The position numbers and the translations under genes are program-made. This document shows, one piece after another, positions 52,833 to 59,873 of a DNA stretch of 64,000 bases; the first letter of the stretch is position 1, and every line of letters starts with the position of its first letter. Location of the stretch: the NCBI RefSeq assembly GCF_016908355.1, contig NZ_JAFBDT010000002.1:62001-126000 (forward strand). Direction: 5' to 3'. The DNA is from Fusibacter tunisiensis (GTDB lineage Bacteria; Bacillota; Clostridia; Peptostreptococcales; Acidaminobacteraceae). The notes below the pieces were generated by a model that worked only from the letters and a program-made list of their open reading frames with translations, was not told where the DNA came from and searched no databases.

Positions 52833-54614
52833 ATGTCTAAGAAAAAACATACATCGACTTTAGGAAAACCGTCATTTTTAGAATTGTACGATTTTATACC
52901 CCTACTGATTGCACTTGCTGTTGTCCCACTTTTGATACGGATTACGCCAGTGTCATACAACACTGAATCCATCTTTTGGCACGCCCATCTAGATACTTTT
53001 TACGATTTTTTTTCTTATTTTAAAAGTCAAGTCATTGTCTTTTTAGGAGCCCTCTCTTTGATTCCTCTAGTGCGGTTGTTTCTCACGAACAGGGATGGCT
53101 TTTTAAAGGACAAAATCGTCTGGATTACCGGCGCAGCTATGGTCCTCGTTATTCTATCCAGTATACTTGCCAAGTCGCCTTATGTGGCCTACAAGGGCTA
53201 CGTCGAGCGGTATGAAGGTGTTTTCGTGATCTTATCCTATTGGCTCTTTTTCCTACTGGCCTATAAGCTCACTTGGACCGACCGTAAGATCAAATGGCTT
53301 TTTGGGGCCTTTTGGGTCAGCAACATTGGCCTTTCCCTACTTGGCATCGGCCAATACTTTGGCTACGATTTGCTTCTCACCGATTGGTTTACCAGTCTGG
53401 TAACGGCTTTTTCCATGCAGGGCATGTCCTTTGATACTGAATTTATCGTAAACTATAAGGTAATCGGCCAAACCCTCTACCATTACAACTATGTGGCCTT
53501 TTTTATAACCCTGAGTCTCCCGGTATTTCTCACCAAATTTCTTTATGAAAAGAACTGGCTCTACAAAGGCCTTTACTTTATAACATCCGGCCTCATTTTA
53601 TTTAATCTTTTGGGCTCTACTGCCCGAGGCGGCCTTCTAGGTGTCCTCGTTGCCCTCGTATTTTGGGTCGTCTTTAACTGGCGTATCCTCTTTAAAAACC
53701 TCAAATTGACACTTGTTATTGCTGCCCTTTTGGTTGTAGCTTTTGTAGGCTTTGAAACGGTTTCAGACGGCTTTGTCACCAGACGAATCCTTTCCACTTT
53801 TGAAACCCCGCGCACAGAGTATGCCCTTAAAAGTTTGTACACAGAAAATGGCGGGATCCACCTAGAAACGAAAGACGGCACCTTATCCATTGGCCTAAAT
53901 TCTGAGGACCTCTCTCAGTTTGACTTAAACATGACTTTTAACAATAAACCCATTGACTTCAAAGAAATCACCCCTCAAAATCAAGGGGTTTTTGACCTGC
54001 CAATTCTTAAAGACCTTTTGATCTACCCTGCTGTGGATGAAAATGGCACCTACTATCTGGCCCTTGAAATTAAAAAGGAACTCAGCCTCTTCGTGTATCA
54101 AGAGGGCGAATTCCTGTATCGGTATTCAAATGGTGAACGCATAGACATGCCAAAAGCACCTGCCATTGGCTTTGATGGTCTCGAGAAACTTGGCTCTGGT
54201 CGTGGTTACATCTGGTCAAGAACCCTGCCTTTAGTCCTTGAAAAGCCAATTTTAGGCTATGGGGTGGACAATTATGCCATCGCCTTCCCACAACACGACT
54301 TTATAGGCAAACTCAACACCTATAACACCTTTAACATGTTCGTCGACAAGGCCCATAACATCTACCTGCAATATGCCGTTTCATCTGGCATTCCTTATCT
54401 GATTCTGTATCTTGCATTAATTGCCATTGTCCTCATCAAGGGCCTCATCTACATCTTTAAAGGCAAGGACCAAAACCATCGAGACTTGGTGATAGCACTC
54501 CTAACTGCCATCATCGGTTTCCATATCGCCGGTTATTTCAACGACAGTTCCGTCCATGTGGCGCCAGTCTTTTGGGTCATGCTGGGCACAATTCTGGGCG
54601 TGATGAGGGGGTAG
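52833..54614 (+). CDS. O-antigen ligase/polymerase-like membrane protein (Wzy/WaaL fold)
   Basis: I start at ATG 52833 (AGGAGAT 9 bases before); an in-frame ATG at 52767 lies in the promoter. The 593-residue protein has about 12 membrane helices and a large external domain (about 330-460) between the last groups of helices. STARGGLLG and the H-N motif in DKAHNIYLQYAVSSG are those of the Wzy_C/WaaL family, whose Arg and His act on lipid-linked glycan. It may polymerise glycan or transfer it to a protein or wall acceptor. The codon use and G+C match the envelope genes, unlike the A+T-rich cassettes around it. The stop is in a family C tract. Confidence 0.88.
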   Translation: MSKKKHTSTLGKPSFLELYDFIPLLIALAVVPLLIRITPVSYNTESIFWHAHLDTFYDFFSYFKSQVIVFLGALSLIPLVRLFLTNRDGFLKDKIVWITGAAMVLVILSSILAKSPYVAYKGYVERYEGVFVILSYWLFFLLAYKLTWTDRKIKWLFGAFWVSNIGLSLLGIGQYFGYDLLLTDWFTSLVTAFSMQGMSFDTEFIVNYKVIGQTLYHYNYVAFFITLSLPVFLTKFLYEKNWLYKGLYFITSGLILFNLLGSTARGGLLGVLVALVFWVVFNWRILFKNLKLTLVIAALLVVAFVGFETVSDGFVTRRILSTFETPRTEYALKSLYTENGGIHLETKDGTLSIGLNSEDLSQFDLNMTFNNKPIDFKEITPQNQGVFDLPILKDLLIYPAVDENGTYYLALEIKKELSLFVYQEGEFLYRYSNGERIDMPKAPAIGFDGLEKLGSGRGYIWSRTLPLVLEKPILGYGVDNYAIAFPQHDFIGKLNTYNTFNMFVDKAHNIYLQYAVSSGIPYLILYLALIAIVLIKGLIYIFKGKDQNHRDLVIALLTAIIGFHIAGYFNDSSVHVAPVFWVMLGTILGVMRG

Positions 54615-54756
54615 GGGTTAGTTGGATAGTTGGTTAGGGGATAGTAATTAGGGGTTAGGCGTTAGGCGTTAGGTCAAAATCTTTTCCGATCCCCTAATCA
54701 CTAACCAACTAGTCCCTAATCACTAACCAACTAATCACTAGCCACTAACCAACTGT
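54611..54756. repeat. Family C tract: G-arm, core, C-arm
   Basis: The G-arm starts in the ligase stop codon (GGGGGTAGGGGTTAG, TTGGATAG, TTGGTTAG, GGGGATAG, GGCGTTAG). The core GGTCAAAATCTTTTCCGATC is at 54672-54691. The C-arm (CCCCTAATCACTAACCAACT and related units) runs to 54756. The arms can pair as a long imperfect hairpin. Confidence 0.85.
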
Positions 54757-54781
54757 AAACGCAATAATTGTAGAACAATCA

Positions 54782-54813
54782 AAAGTTTTTATGGTTATAC
54801 CCATAAAAACTTT
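54782..54813. repeat. 13-bp-stem hairpin upstream of the truncated ATPase
   Basis: Arms AAAGTTTTTATGG and CCATAAAAACTTT with a 6-base loop. It lies in frame with the truncated ATPase gene, where the missing N-terminus would be. No U-run, so a terminator is unlikely. Confidence 0.6.
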
Positions 54814-54843
54814 CAATTTTCTGTTAAGTTTTATGAGTATGTT

Positions 54844-55830
54844 ATGAAAAAAGTCATAAATGGAAAAAGAATGTACCTATTTTTCGACGAAATTCAGATT
54901 GTCGATCACTGGGAAGAAGCTGTGAACTCTTTTTTCGTAGATTTAGATGCTGATATTTATATTACCGGTTCCAATTCTAAAATGCTATCATCTGAAATAT
55001 CATCCTTATTGACAGGTCGCTATATACAATTCCGACTATATCCTTTGACGTTTAAGGAAATGATTGAATTTCGACTTAAATTGGGGAAACCCGACACTTA
55101 TGACGAACAATTGTGGGCGTTTATTAGAAGAGGCGGATTTCCAATGGTTCATATTAGCGATTATGATGAGAGTACTTCTTATCGAATAATAAACGATATA
55201 TATGATTCAATAGTATTACGTGATGTTGTTCAAAGATTTAGCATTCGAAATGTAGAACTTTTAAGCCGAATTGTAAAATTCGTTATTGATAATATCGGGA
55301 ATACTTTTTCAGCAAAAAGTATTTCAGATTATTTTAAAAGTCAAAATAGAAAAGTGGATATCAATACAATTTACAACTATATAGATGCTTTGGAGAGTTC
55401 TTTCGTAATTAATAAGGTTAATCGCTATGATGTCCATGGAAAGGAAATTTTGAAGACTCAAGAAAAGTATTACCTTGCTGACCAAGGGATTCAACATGCA
55501 ATTTTTGGTTATAAGGATCGAAATATCTCAGGTGTCCTTGAGAATATTGTTTATAACGAGCTAATCATGAGAGGTTACACAGTTTACGTAGGAAAGATTC
55601 AAGATTTGGAAATTGATTTTGTTGCTGAAAGAAAAAATGAAAAGGTATATGTGCAAGTGGCTTATAAGATGGGCAATGAGTCAACTATTGATAGGGAGTT
55701 TAAACCCCTATTAATGGTCAAAGATCATTACCCCAAATATGTTGTATCGATGGATATTCATTTTATAGACAACATTGAAGGCATTCAACATATGTATTTA
55801 GGCGATTTTATTAGATCAGATCTTTTTTAG
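54844..55830 (+). pseudogene. DUF4143 ATPase lacking the Walker A region
   Basis: The 328-residue frame begins MKKVINGKRMYLFFDEIQIV, which aligns with residue 77 onward of the complete ATPase at 20241. Walker B (FFDEIQ), ITGSNSKMLSSE and the DUF4143 part (YYLADQGIQHAIFG, EIDFVAE) are present. The P-loop and first about 76 residues are missing. Upstream the frame stays open for some codons (QFSVKFYEYV) and then meets a hairpin and a family C tract. It probably cannot hydrolyse ATP. Its TAG stop is the first part of the next tract. Confidence 0.8.
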
Positions 55831-55962
55831 GGGATAGTTGGTTAGGGGTTAGTTGGTTAGGGGTTAGGCGTTAGGCGTTAGGTCAAAATCTTTTCCGATC
55901 CCCCCTAATCGCTAATCAACTAATCACTAGTCACTAACCAACTAATCACTAGTCACTAACAA
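55828..55962. repeat. Family C tract between convergent genes
   Basis: G-arm from the ATPase stop (TAGGGGATAG, TTGGTTAG, GGGGTTAG, GGCGTTAG), core GGTCAAAATCTTTTCCGATC at 55881-55900, then C-arm (CCCCCTAATCGC, CTAATCAACT, AATCACTAGTCACTAACC) into the last codons of the XRE gene. Same order and core as at 54672. Confidence 0.85.
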
Positions 55963-56263
55963 TATAATGAGATACCGCTTTCTTCTTTTCAATTTTCATT
56001 TCCATATCTAGGGCATCTAATATTCTAATGAAGTTAGATAATTTAGGAATATGCTTTTCTCTTTCAAATCTTGACAATTCTTGTTGAGATATCCCAGCTT
56101 TTTCAGCCAAAATCTTTTGAGTCATCCCTCTTTGTTTTCTCTCTTCAACTACCTGTCTGATTAGTTCGTACTCTTTTTCTATTTCTAGATAATTCTCATT
56201 AAATTCAATATTATTTCGTTTCTCATTAACTATTTTTTTAACATCAATCTTTTTAAATGGCAT
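55949..56263 (-). CDS. Orphan XRE-family (HigA-like) regulator
   Basis: A 104-residue protein, ATG after AAAGGAGG. The helix-turn-helix is at about 44-90 (MTQKILAEKAGISQQELSRFE and HIPKLSNFIRILDAL). It looks like the antitoxin of a HigB/RelE-type pair, but no toxin gene adjoins it on either side. The last residues (VSD) and TAG stop are encoded by the repeat GTTAGTGACTAG, so the original C-terminus may be altered. It has its own palindromic operator candidate. Confidence 0.8.
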   Translation of the reverse strand: MPFKKIDVKKIVNEKRNNIEFNENYLEIEKEYELIRQVVEERKQRGMTQKILAEKAGISQQELSRFEREKHIPKLSNFIRILDALDMEMKIEKKKAVSHYIVSD

Positions 56264-56326
56264 TTTAACCTCCTTTAGTGTGATAGGTATGTACAGTCAT
56301 TGTTATATTCCTTTTTCTCTAAATAT

Positions 56327-56349
56327 ATTATACATCATATTTGATGTAT
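56327..56349 (-). promoter_or_regulatory. XRE gene -10 region and operator palindrome
   Basis: ATACATCA and TGATGTAT (4-base centre, 56330-56349) form a perfect palindrome that overlaps TATAAT on the minus strand (56332-56327). Typical for autorepression by a Cro/C1-type protein. The -35 is weak. Confidence 0.6.
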
Positions 56350-56438
56350 TCGTTACATGTTAAGTCAATTTATAAAAACTATTTATTTCAATAATTTCTA
56401 TAATATGTAAACCGATGGTGGGATTGTCAACAGATGAC

Positions 56439-56580
56439 TGGATAGGCGTTAGGGGGTAGGGACTAGTTGGATAGGGGATAGTAGTTAGGGGTTAGGGGTT
56501 AGGGGTTAGGTCAAAATCTTTTCCGATCCTCCCTAATCGCTAATCACTAACCAACTAGTCACTATCCCCTAACCAACTTA
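56439..56580. repeat. Family C tract 3' of the four-helix-bundle gene
   Basis: G-arm (GGATAGGCGTTAGGGGGTAG, GTTGGATAGGGGATAG, three GGGGTTAG in a row), core GGTCAAAATCTTTTCCGATC at 56509-56528, C-arm (CTCCCTAATCGC, CTAATCACTAACCAACTAG, TCACTATCCCCTAACC) that enters the S23 reading frame. Confidence 0.85.
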
Positions 56581-56921
56581 TTTATCAAACCATTTAACAG
56601 TTTTCCAACTTCATTGCCTAAACTCAATAGTGAATTGTATTGATCTTCATCTATGTAGTTAAGGTCTTTGGCCAATAAAACTTGATACTTGACTTCTTCA
56701 AGAGATCCACGGGATATCAATAAAAATCTGATGTACTCTTTTTTAGATCCTCTTGCTTTTCCTTCTACAATATTACTGCAAATTGAAACGGTTGCTCTTC
56801 TAATTTGAGATGTTAGACCATAAAGCTCGTCTTTTGGAAACGATTGTGTCATATCATAAATACCTAAAACCAACTGGTGGGATTTTTGCCATACAACTAA
56901 TTTATCTACATCTTTATACAT
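56562..56921 (-). CDS. Four-helix-bundle protein (S23/23S-IVS family)
   Basis: A 119-residue protein of the family first found in 23S rRNA intervening sequences and later as AvD-like accessory proteins: VDKLVVWQKSHQLVLGIYDM, SFPKDELYGLTSQIRRATVSI and NIVEGKARGSKKEYIRFL. It forms a basic pentameric barrel that may bind nucleic acid; its role is unsettled. AAAAGGAG precedes the ATG. It is not in an rRNA gene here. The last four residues (LVRG) and TAG stop come from the tract TTGGTTAGGGGATAG. A second tract starts just before its ribosome site, so the gene is bracketed. Confidence 0.9.
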   Translation of the reverse strand: MYKDVDKLVVWQKSHQLVLGIYDMTQSFPKDELYGLTSQIRRATVSICSNIVEGKARGSKKEYIRFLLISRGSLEEVKYQVLLAKDLNYIDEDQYNSLLSLGNEVGKLLNGLINKLVRG

Positions 56922-56934
56922 GGTTGCTCCTTTT

Positions 56935-57082
56935 GGGTAGGGGGTAGGGACTAGAAGATAGGGGATAGAAGTTAGGGGATAGGGGTTAGGAACTAGAAGT
57001 TAGTTGGATAGGAAGGTCAAAATCCTTTCCAACCCCCCTATCACCTAACCAACTAGCCAACTATCCCCTAATCACTAACCAC
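56935..57082. repeat. Family C tract 5' of the four-helix-bundle gene
   Basis: G-arm (GGGTAGGGGGTAGGG, GATAGGGGATAG, GGGGATAGGGGTTAGG, GTTGGATAGG), variant core GGTCAAAATCCTTTCCAACC at 57015-57034, C-arm (CCCCTATCACCTAACCAACT, ACTATCCCCTAATCACTAACC). Confidence 0.83.
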
Positions 57083-57178
57083 CTTCTAAATTATATAATA
57101 TATGTAAATAAATGTAAACACCATGCGCAAAATTGGGCGACATACAAGCCACCCTATCTTATTCTAGGAATCATTCCC

Positions 57179-57272
57179 ATTTCCTAACAACTAACCCCTA
57201 ACCACCTAATCACCAACCAACTAACCTCTATCCCCTAACCAACTAACCAACCATCCCCTAACCCCTAATACG
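57179..57272. repeat. Family C tract, C-arm at the sugar-transferase stop
   Basis: Units CCTAACAACTAACCCC, TAACCACCTAATCACC, CTCTATCCCCTAACC and ATCCCCTAACCCCTAATA; on the minus strand it begins with the TAG stop of the sugar-transferase gene. The 57083-57178 stretch before it has a short A+T-rich sequence and no gene. Confidence 0.8.
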
Positions 57273-58668
57273 CATTCCGGTTCAAAAACCCCTTAAAGAC
57301 TGTAAGCAAGATGATTTTCATATCTAAAGAAAATTTCCAGTTTTCAATGTAGTAAAGGTCAAATTCTATCCGTTTTTCAATGCTGGTATCGCCGCGCCAT
57401 CCGCTAATTTGAGCCCAGCCTGTGATGCCAGGTCTCACTTGGTGCTTGATCATGTATTTTGGGACGGTTTCTTTAAACTGGTCAACAAAATAGGGGCGTT
57501 CTGGCCGAGGCCCAACGACGCTCATGTTACCAAGTAGGACGTTAAAAAATTGAGGCAGTTCATCTATGCTGGTTTTGCGCATAAAAGAGCCCCACCTTGT
57601 TTTACGCGGGTCATCCTTGGTGGTCCACTGGGTTTTCTCCTCTTCTTCCACCTGAACATGCATCGACCTAAATTTATACATCATAAAGGGTTTTCGGTCG
57701 AGGCCAATTCGTTCTTGCCTGTAAATCACTGGCCCTGGTGATGTTAGCTTCACCATAATGTATGAAAAGACCATCAAAGGCAGGGTTAGGACAATGGCAA
57801 TAATTGAAAAAGCAATGTCAAATACCCGCTTGCCCGTTGACTTTAAAAAATTATCCAGCGGTACATGCCGCGTATCTATTACAGGAAGGCCATCTAAATG
57901 GTCCATATAAGGCTTTGCCGGAATGTACTTATAATAATATGGAATTATTTGAGACTTTACACCTGCGCGTTCACATAGGTCTATAACATCGGCGATTTCT
58001 TCGTAATCCTCGCCAGCAAAGGTGATCATCACAATGTCAATGTCCAACTCATCCAATTTTACCTTGAGGTCTTTGACTTTGCCAATGACAACAACCCCTT
58101 GTGTAAAAGAGCCCACAGGTGTTTTGTTGTCTAAAATGCCCACCACTTGATAGCCCCAAGTGGGGTTTTCCTTAAGACTGGCAATTAAACGGACGGTCAT
58201 TTCATTATTGCCCAGAACAAGAACACTTTTCAGAAACCGGCCTGCCTTGACCCAACGCTCTAAAAGCGTGTTGATAAACATATGGCCAAGCGTCGTTAGA
58301 ACAATGGCAAAGACATAAAAGAGGACAAGGGTCCATCTTGAAAAGTCCATCAAGCGAAAGACAAATAAAACGGCCAAAATAATCAGCATGGTAAAAGTCA
58401 TGCTCCGTACAATGCGCGTTAAAGAATCGAAAGTTCCAAAATGCCTTTTGGGATTGTAAAGTTCAAACACGTTGTAAAAGCCTAGCAGTAAAGGAATGGC
58501 AATTACCAGAGGAATCATTGTTTGCGTCGGACTGAGCACTTGATTCCCCGCTGATAATATTTCGGTATAAAAACGGATGTAATAGGCCAAACCAAAGCCT
58601 GCTATGGTCATGATTACATCCAATATAATTTTAAAATGAATCAGACTTTTTAGACTTCTTCCATTCAT
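57265..58668 (-). CDS. WcaJ-type polyprenyl-phosphate sugar phosphotransferase
   Basis: I start at ATG 58668, with AAGGGGTG upstream. The 467-residue protein has four or five N-terminal membrane helices, a Rossmann-like domain (SVLVLGNNEMTVRLIASL, about 145-235) and the C-terminal catalytic half (about 275-467): IYRQERIGLDRKPFMMYKF, STSIDELPQFFNVL and GPRPERPYFVDQF. This is the long form of the enzyme that puts the first sugar on undecaprenyl phosphate. It differs from the short PglC-like enzyme at 41277, so the strain may start two distinct glycans. The stop comes from a family C tract. Confidence 0.92.
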   Translation of the reverse strand: MNGRSLKSLIHFKIILDVIMTIAGFGLAYYIRFYTEILSAGNQVLSPTQTMIPLVIAIPLLLGFYNVFELYNPKRHFGTFDSLTRIVRSMTFTMLIILAVLFVFRLMDFSRWTLVLFYVFAIVLTTLGHMFINTLLERWVKAGRFLKSVLVLGNNEMTVRLIASLKENPTWGYQVVGILDNKTPVGSFTQGVVVIGKVKDLKVKLDELDIDIVMITFAGEDYEEIADVIDLCERAGVKSQIIPYYYKYIPAKPYMDHLDGLPVIDTRHVPLDNFLKSTGKRVFDIAFSIIAIVLTLPLMVFSYIMVKLTSPGPVIYRQERIGLDRKPFMMYKFRSMHVQVEEEEKTQWTTKDDPRKTRWGSFMRKTSIDELPQFFNVLLGNMSVVGPRPERPYFVDQFKETVPKYMIKHQVRPGITGWAQISGWRGDTSIEKRIEFDLYYIENWKFSLDMKIILLTVFKGFLNRNAY

Positions 58669-58686
58669 TAGGCCCACCCCTTAATC

Positions 58687-59727
58687 TTAATTACTGTTTT
58701 GCCAATACTCTTTAAAAAATGCCACAAACACACCCAACATTGCGCCAAGCACAAGGGCAATGGCAAGTGTCAATGCCTTCTTAGGGGCAATCGGATGGTC
58801 CGGTACATTTGTTGAAAGGCTAAAATGAAGGGCCGTTTCCATAACATTGACCATCTCTGGGTCCATCTTTGAACCATCGCCAGACAAGATATAAGTCTGA
58901 ACGCCTGCAAGCTCTGCTTTTAACTCTTCTGTATACCGGAGATTTTTTTCCATATCTCTTTCTATATTTTGAATTTCTTTTCTCAATCCAATTATTGTGC
59001 CTTGCAGGGCCTCATAATGTGGATTTATCACTTCTTCAAGCATCATTTCTTCAGACAGTTCCTCTATACGGACACCCCTGTTTTGCGCCAGTTCAGCTGC
59101 ATACACTGGATCACTGGTCACCAATTTTCGAAGTGTTATAACCGGCTCAATGTCAGCAAACTCAACCTGAATCTCTTCAAGTTGCTTCTGTGTTTGAAGC
59201 AAATTTTCTTCCATGTTTTTATAAGAAACACCATAGTCTCTAATAAATGAAACCAATGCCGCCTCTTTATGGAGCATACTCAGTTCATCTTCAAAGTTTT
59301 CTACCAGAGTCAAAAGTCTCAGCTGTGCATCTTCTGGTGATGATCCTGTAACCTTAAACGTAAACCGCGTTGATTCTTCTTCTGTCTCAATTGTAATGGC
59401 ATTTTTAAAGCCATTTACAGTGGCTTCAACCAAACCCAATTCATTGAGCGTCTCTTGAATCACCTTATTGGAATAAACCACATTTAAAAAATCCATCTTA
59501 TCTGTGGTTGGAAAACTGTAGCCACCATACCGTGTTTCCACAGATCCTGGAACATTTATCGTGCCTTCTAAAGATGCTTCATACACCTCATCTGCAATAA
59601 CCATTACATAGCCAAGTGCCAGCACACCCGCCACTACAATAAAGGCCACAATCAGTTTCCAATTCTTAATCAAAGCCATAATCAACTCTTTAAGCGATAT
59701 TTCATCTTCGTATTGTCTATCTTCCAT
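58687..59727 (-). CDS. Wzz/Wzc-N type polysaccharide chain-length protein
   Basis: A 346-residue protein with membrane helices near both ends (about 26-46 and 315-337) and a long extracytoplasmic part with coiled coil (about 155-275), as in Wzz co-polymerases. Near the second helix is the Pro-rich NVPDHPIAPKKALTLAIAL, the family motif. No fused kinase domain. AAAGGAG precedes the ATG. It lies 18 bp before the sugar transferase and is surely in the same unit; it should set glycan length together with the Wzy-like enzyme. Confidence 0.9.
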   Translation of the reverse strand: MEDRQYEDEISLKELIMALIKNWKLIVAFIVVAGVLALGYVMVIADEVYEASLEGTINVPGSVETRYGGYSFPTTDKMDFLNVVYSNKVIQETLNELGLVEATVNGFKNAITIETEEESTRFTFKVTGSSPEDAQLRLLTLVENFEDELSMLHKEAALVSFIRDYGVSYKNMEENLLQTQKQLEEIQVEFADIEPVITLRKLVTSDPVYAAELAQNRGVRIEELSEEMMLEEVINPHYEALQGTIIGLRKEIQNIERDMEKNLRYTEELKAELAGVQTYILSGDGSKMDPEMVNVMETALHFSLSTNVPDHPIAPKKALTLAIALVLGAMLGVFVAFFKEYWQNSN

Positions 59728-59780
59728 AAGTAAACTCCTTTAAATTTGATTACCGCTTCTATTATACACTAGACACAAAA

Positions 59781-59807
59781 AGAAGGAAACCCAAAAGGCT
59801 TCCTTCT
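59781..59807 (-). terminator. Second terminator of the S-layer gene
   Basis: On the minus strand AGAAGGAA pairs with TTCCTTCT, followed by TTTTTG. It lies 30 bp past the first terminator, making a tandem pair. Confidence 0.75.
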
Positions 59808-59833
59808 CGTTGAATTTAACGTATTTGTAATTG

Positions 59834-59863
59834 TAAAAAAAAGAAGACCCGAAGGCCTTCTTA
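59834..59863 (-). terminator. First terminator of the S-layer gene
   Basis: On the minus strand AAGAAGGCC pairs with GGTCTTCTT around a TTCG tetraloop, followed by a run of T. It starts 12 bp past the stop of the S-layer gene. Strong double termination is usual for a highly expressed gene. Confidence 0.88.
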
Positions 59864-59873
59864 GTTTTGTTGA

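Noticed and set aside
55949-56263. Complete HigBA toxin-antitoxin pair
   Set aside because: Only the XRE-type part is present; both neighbours are repeat tracts with no short toxin frame.
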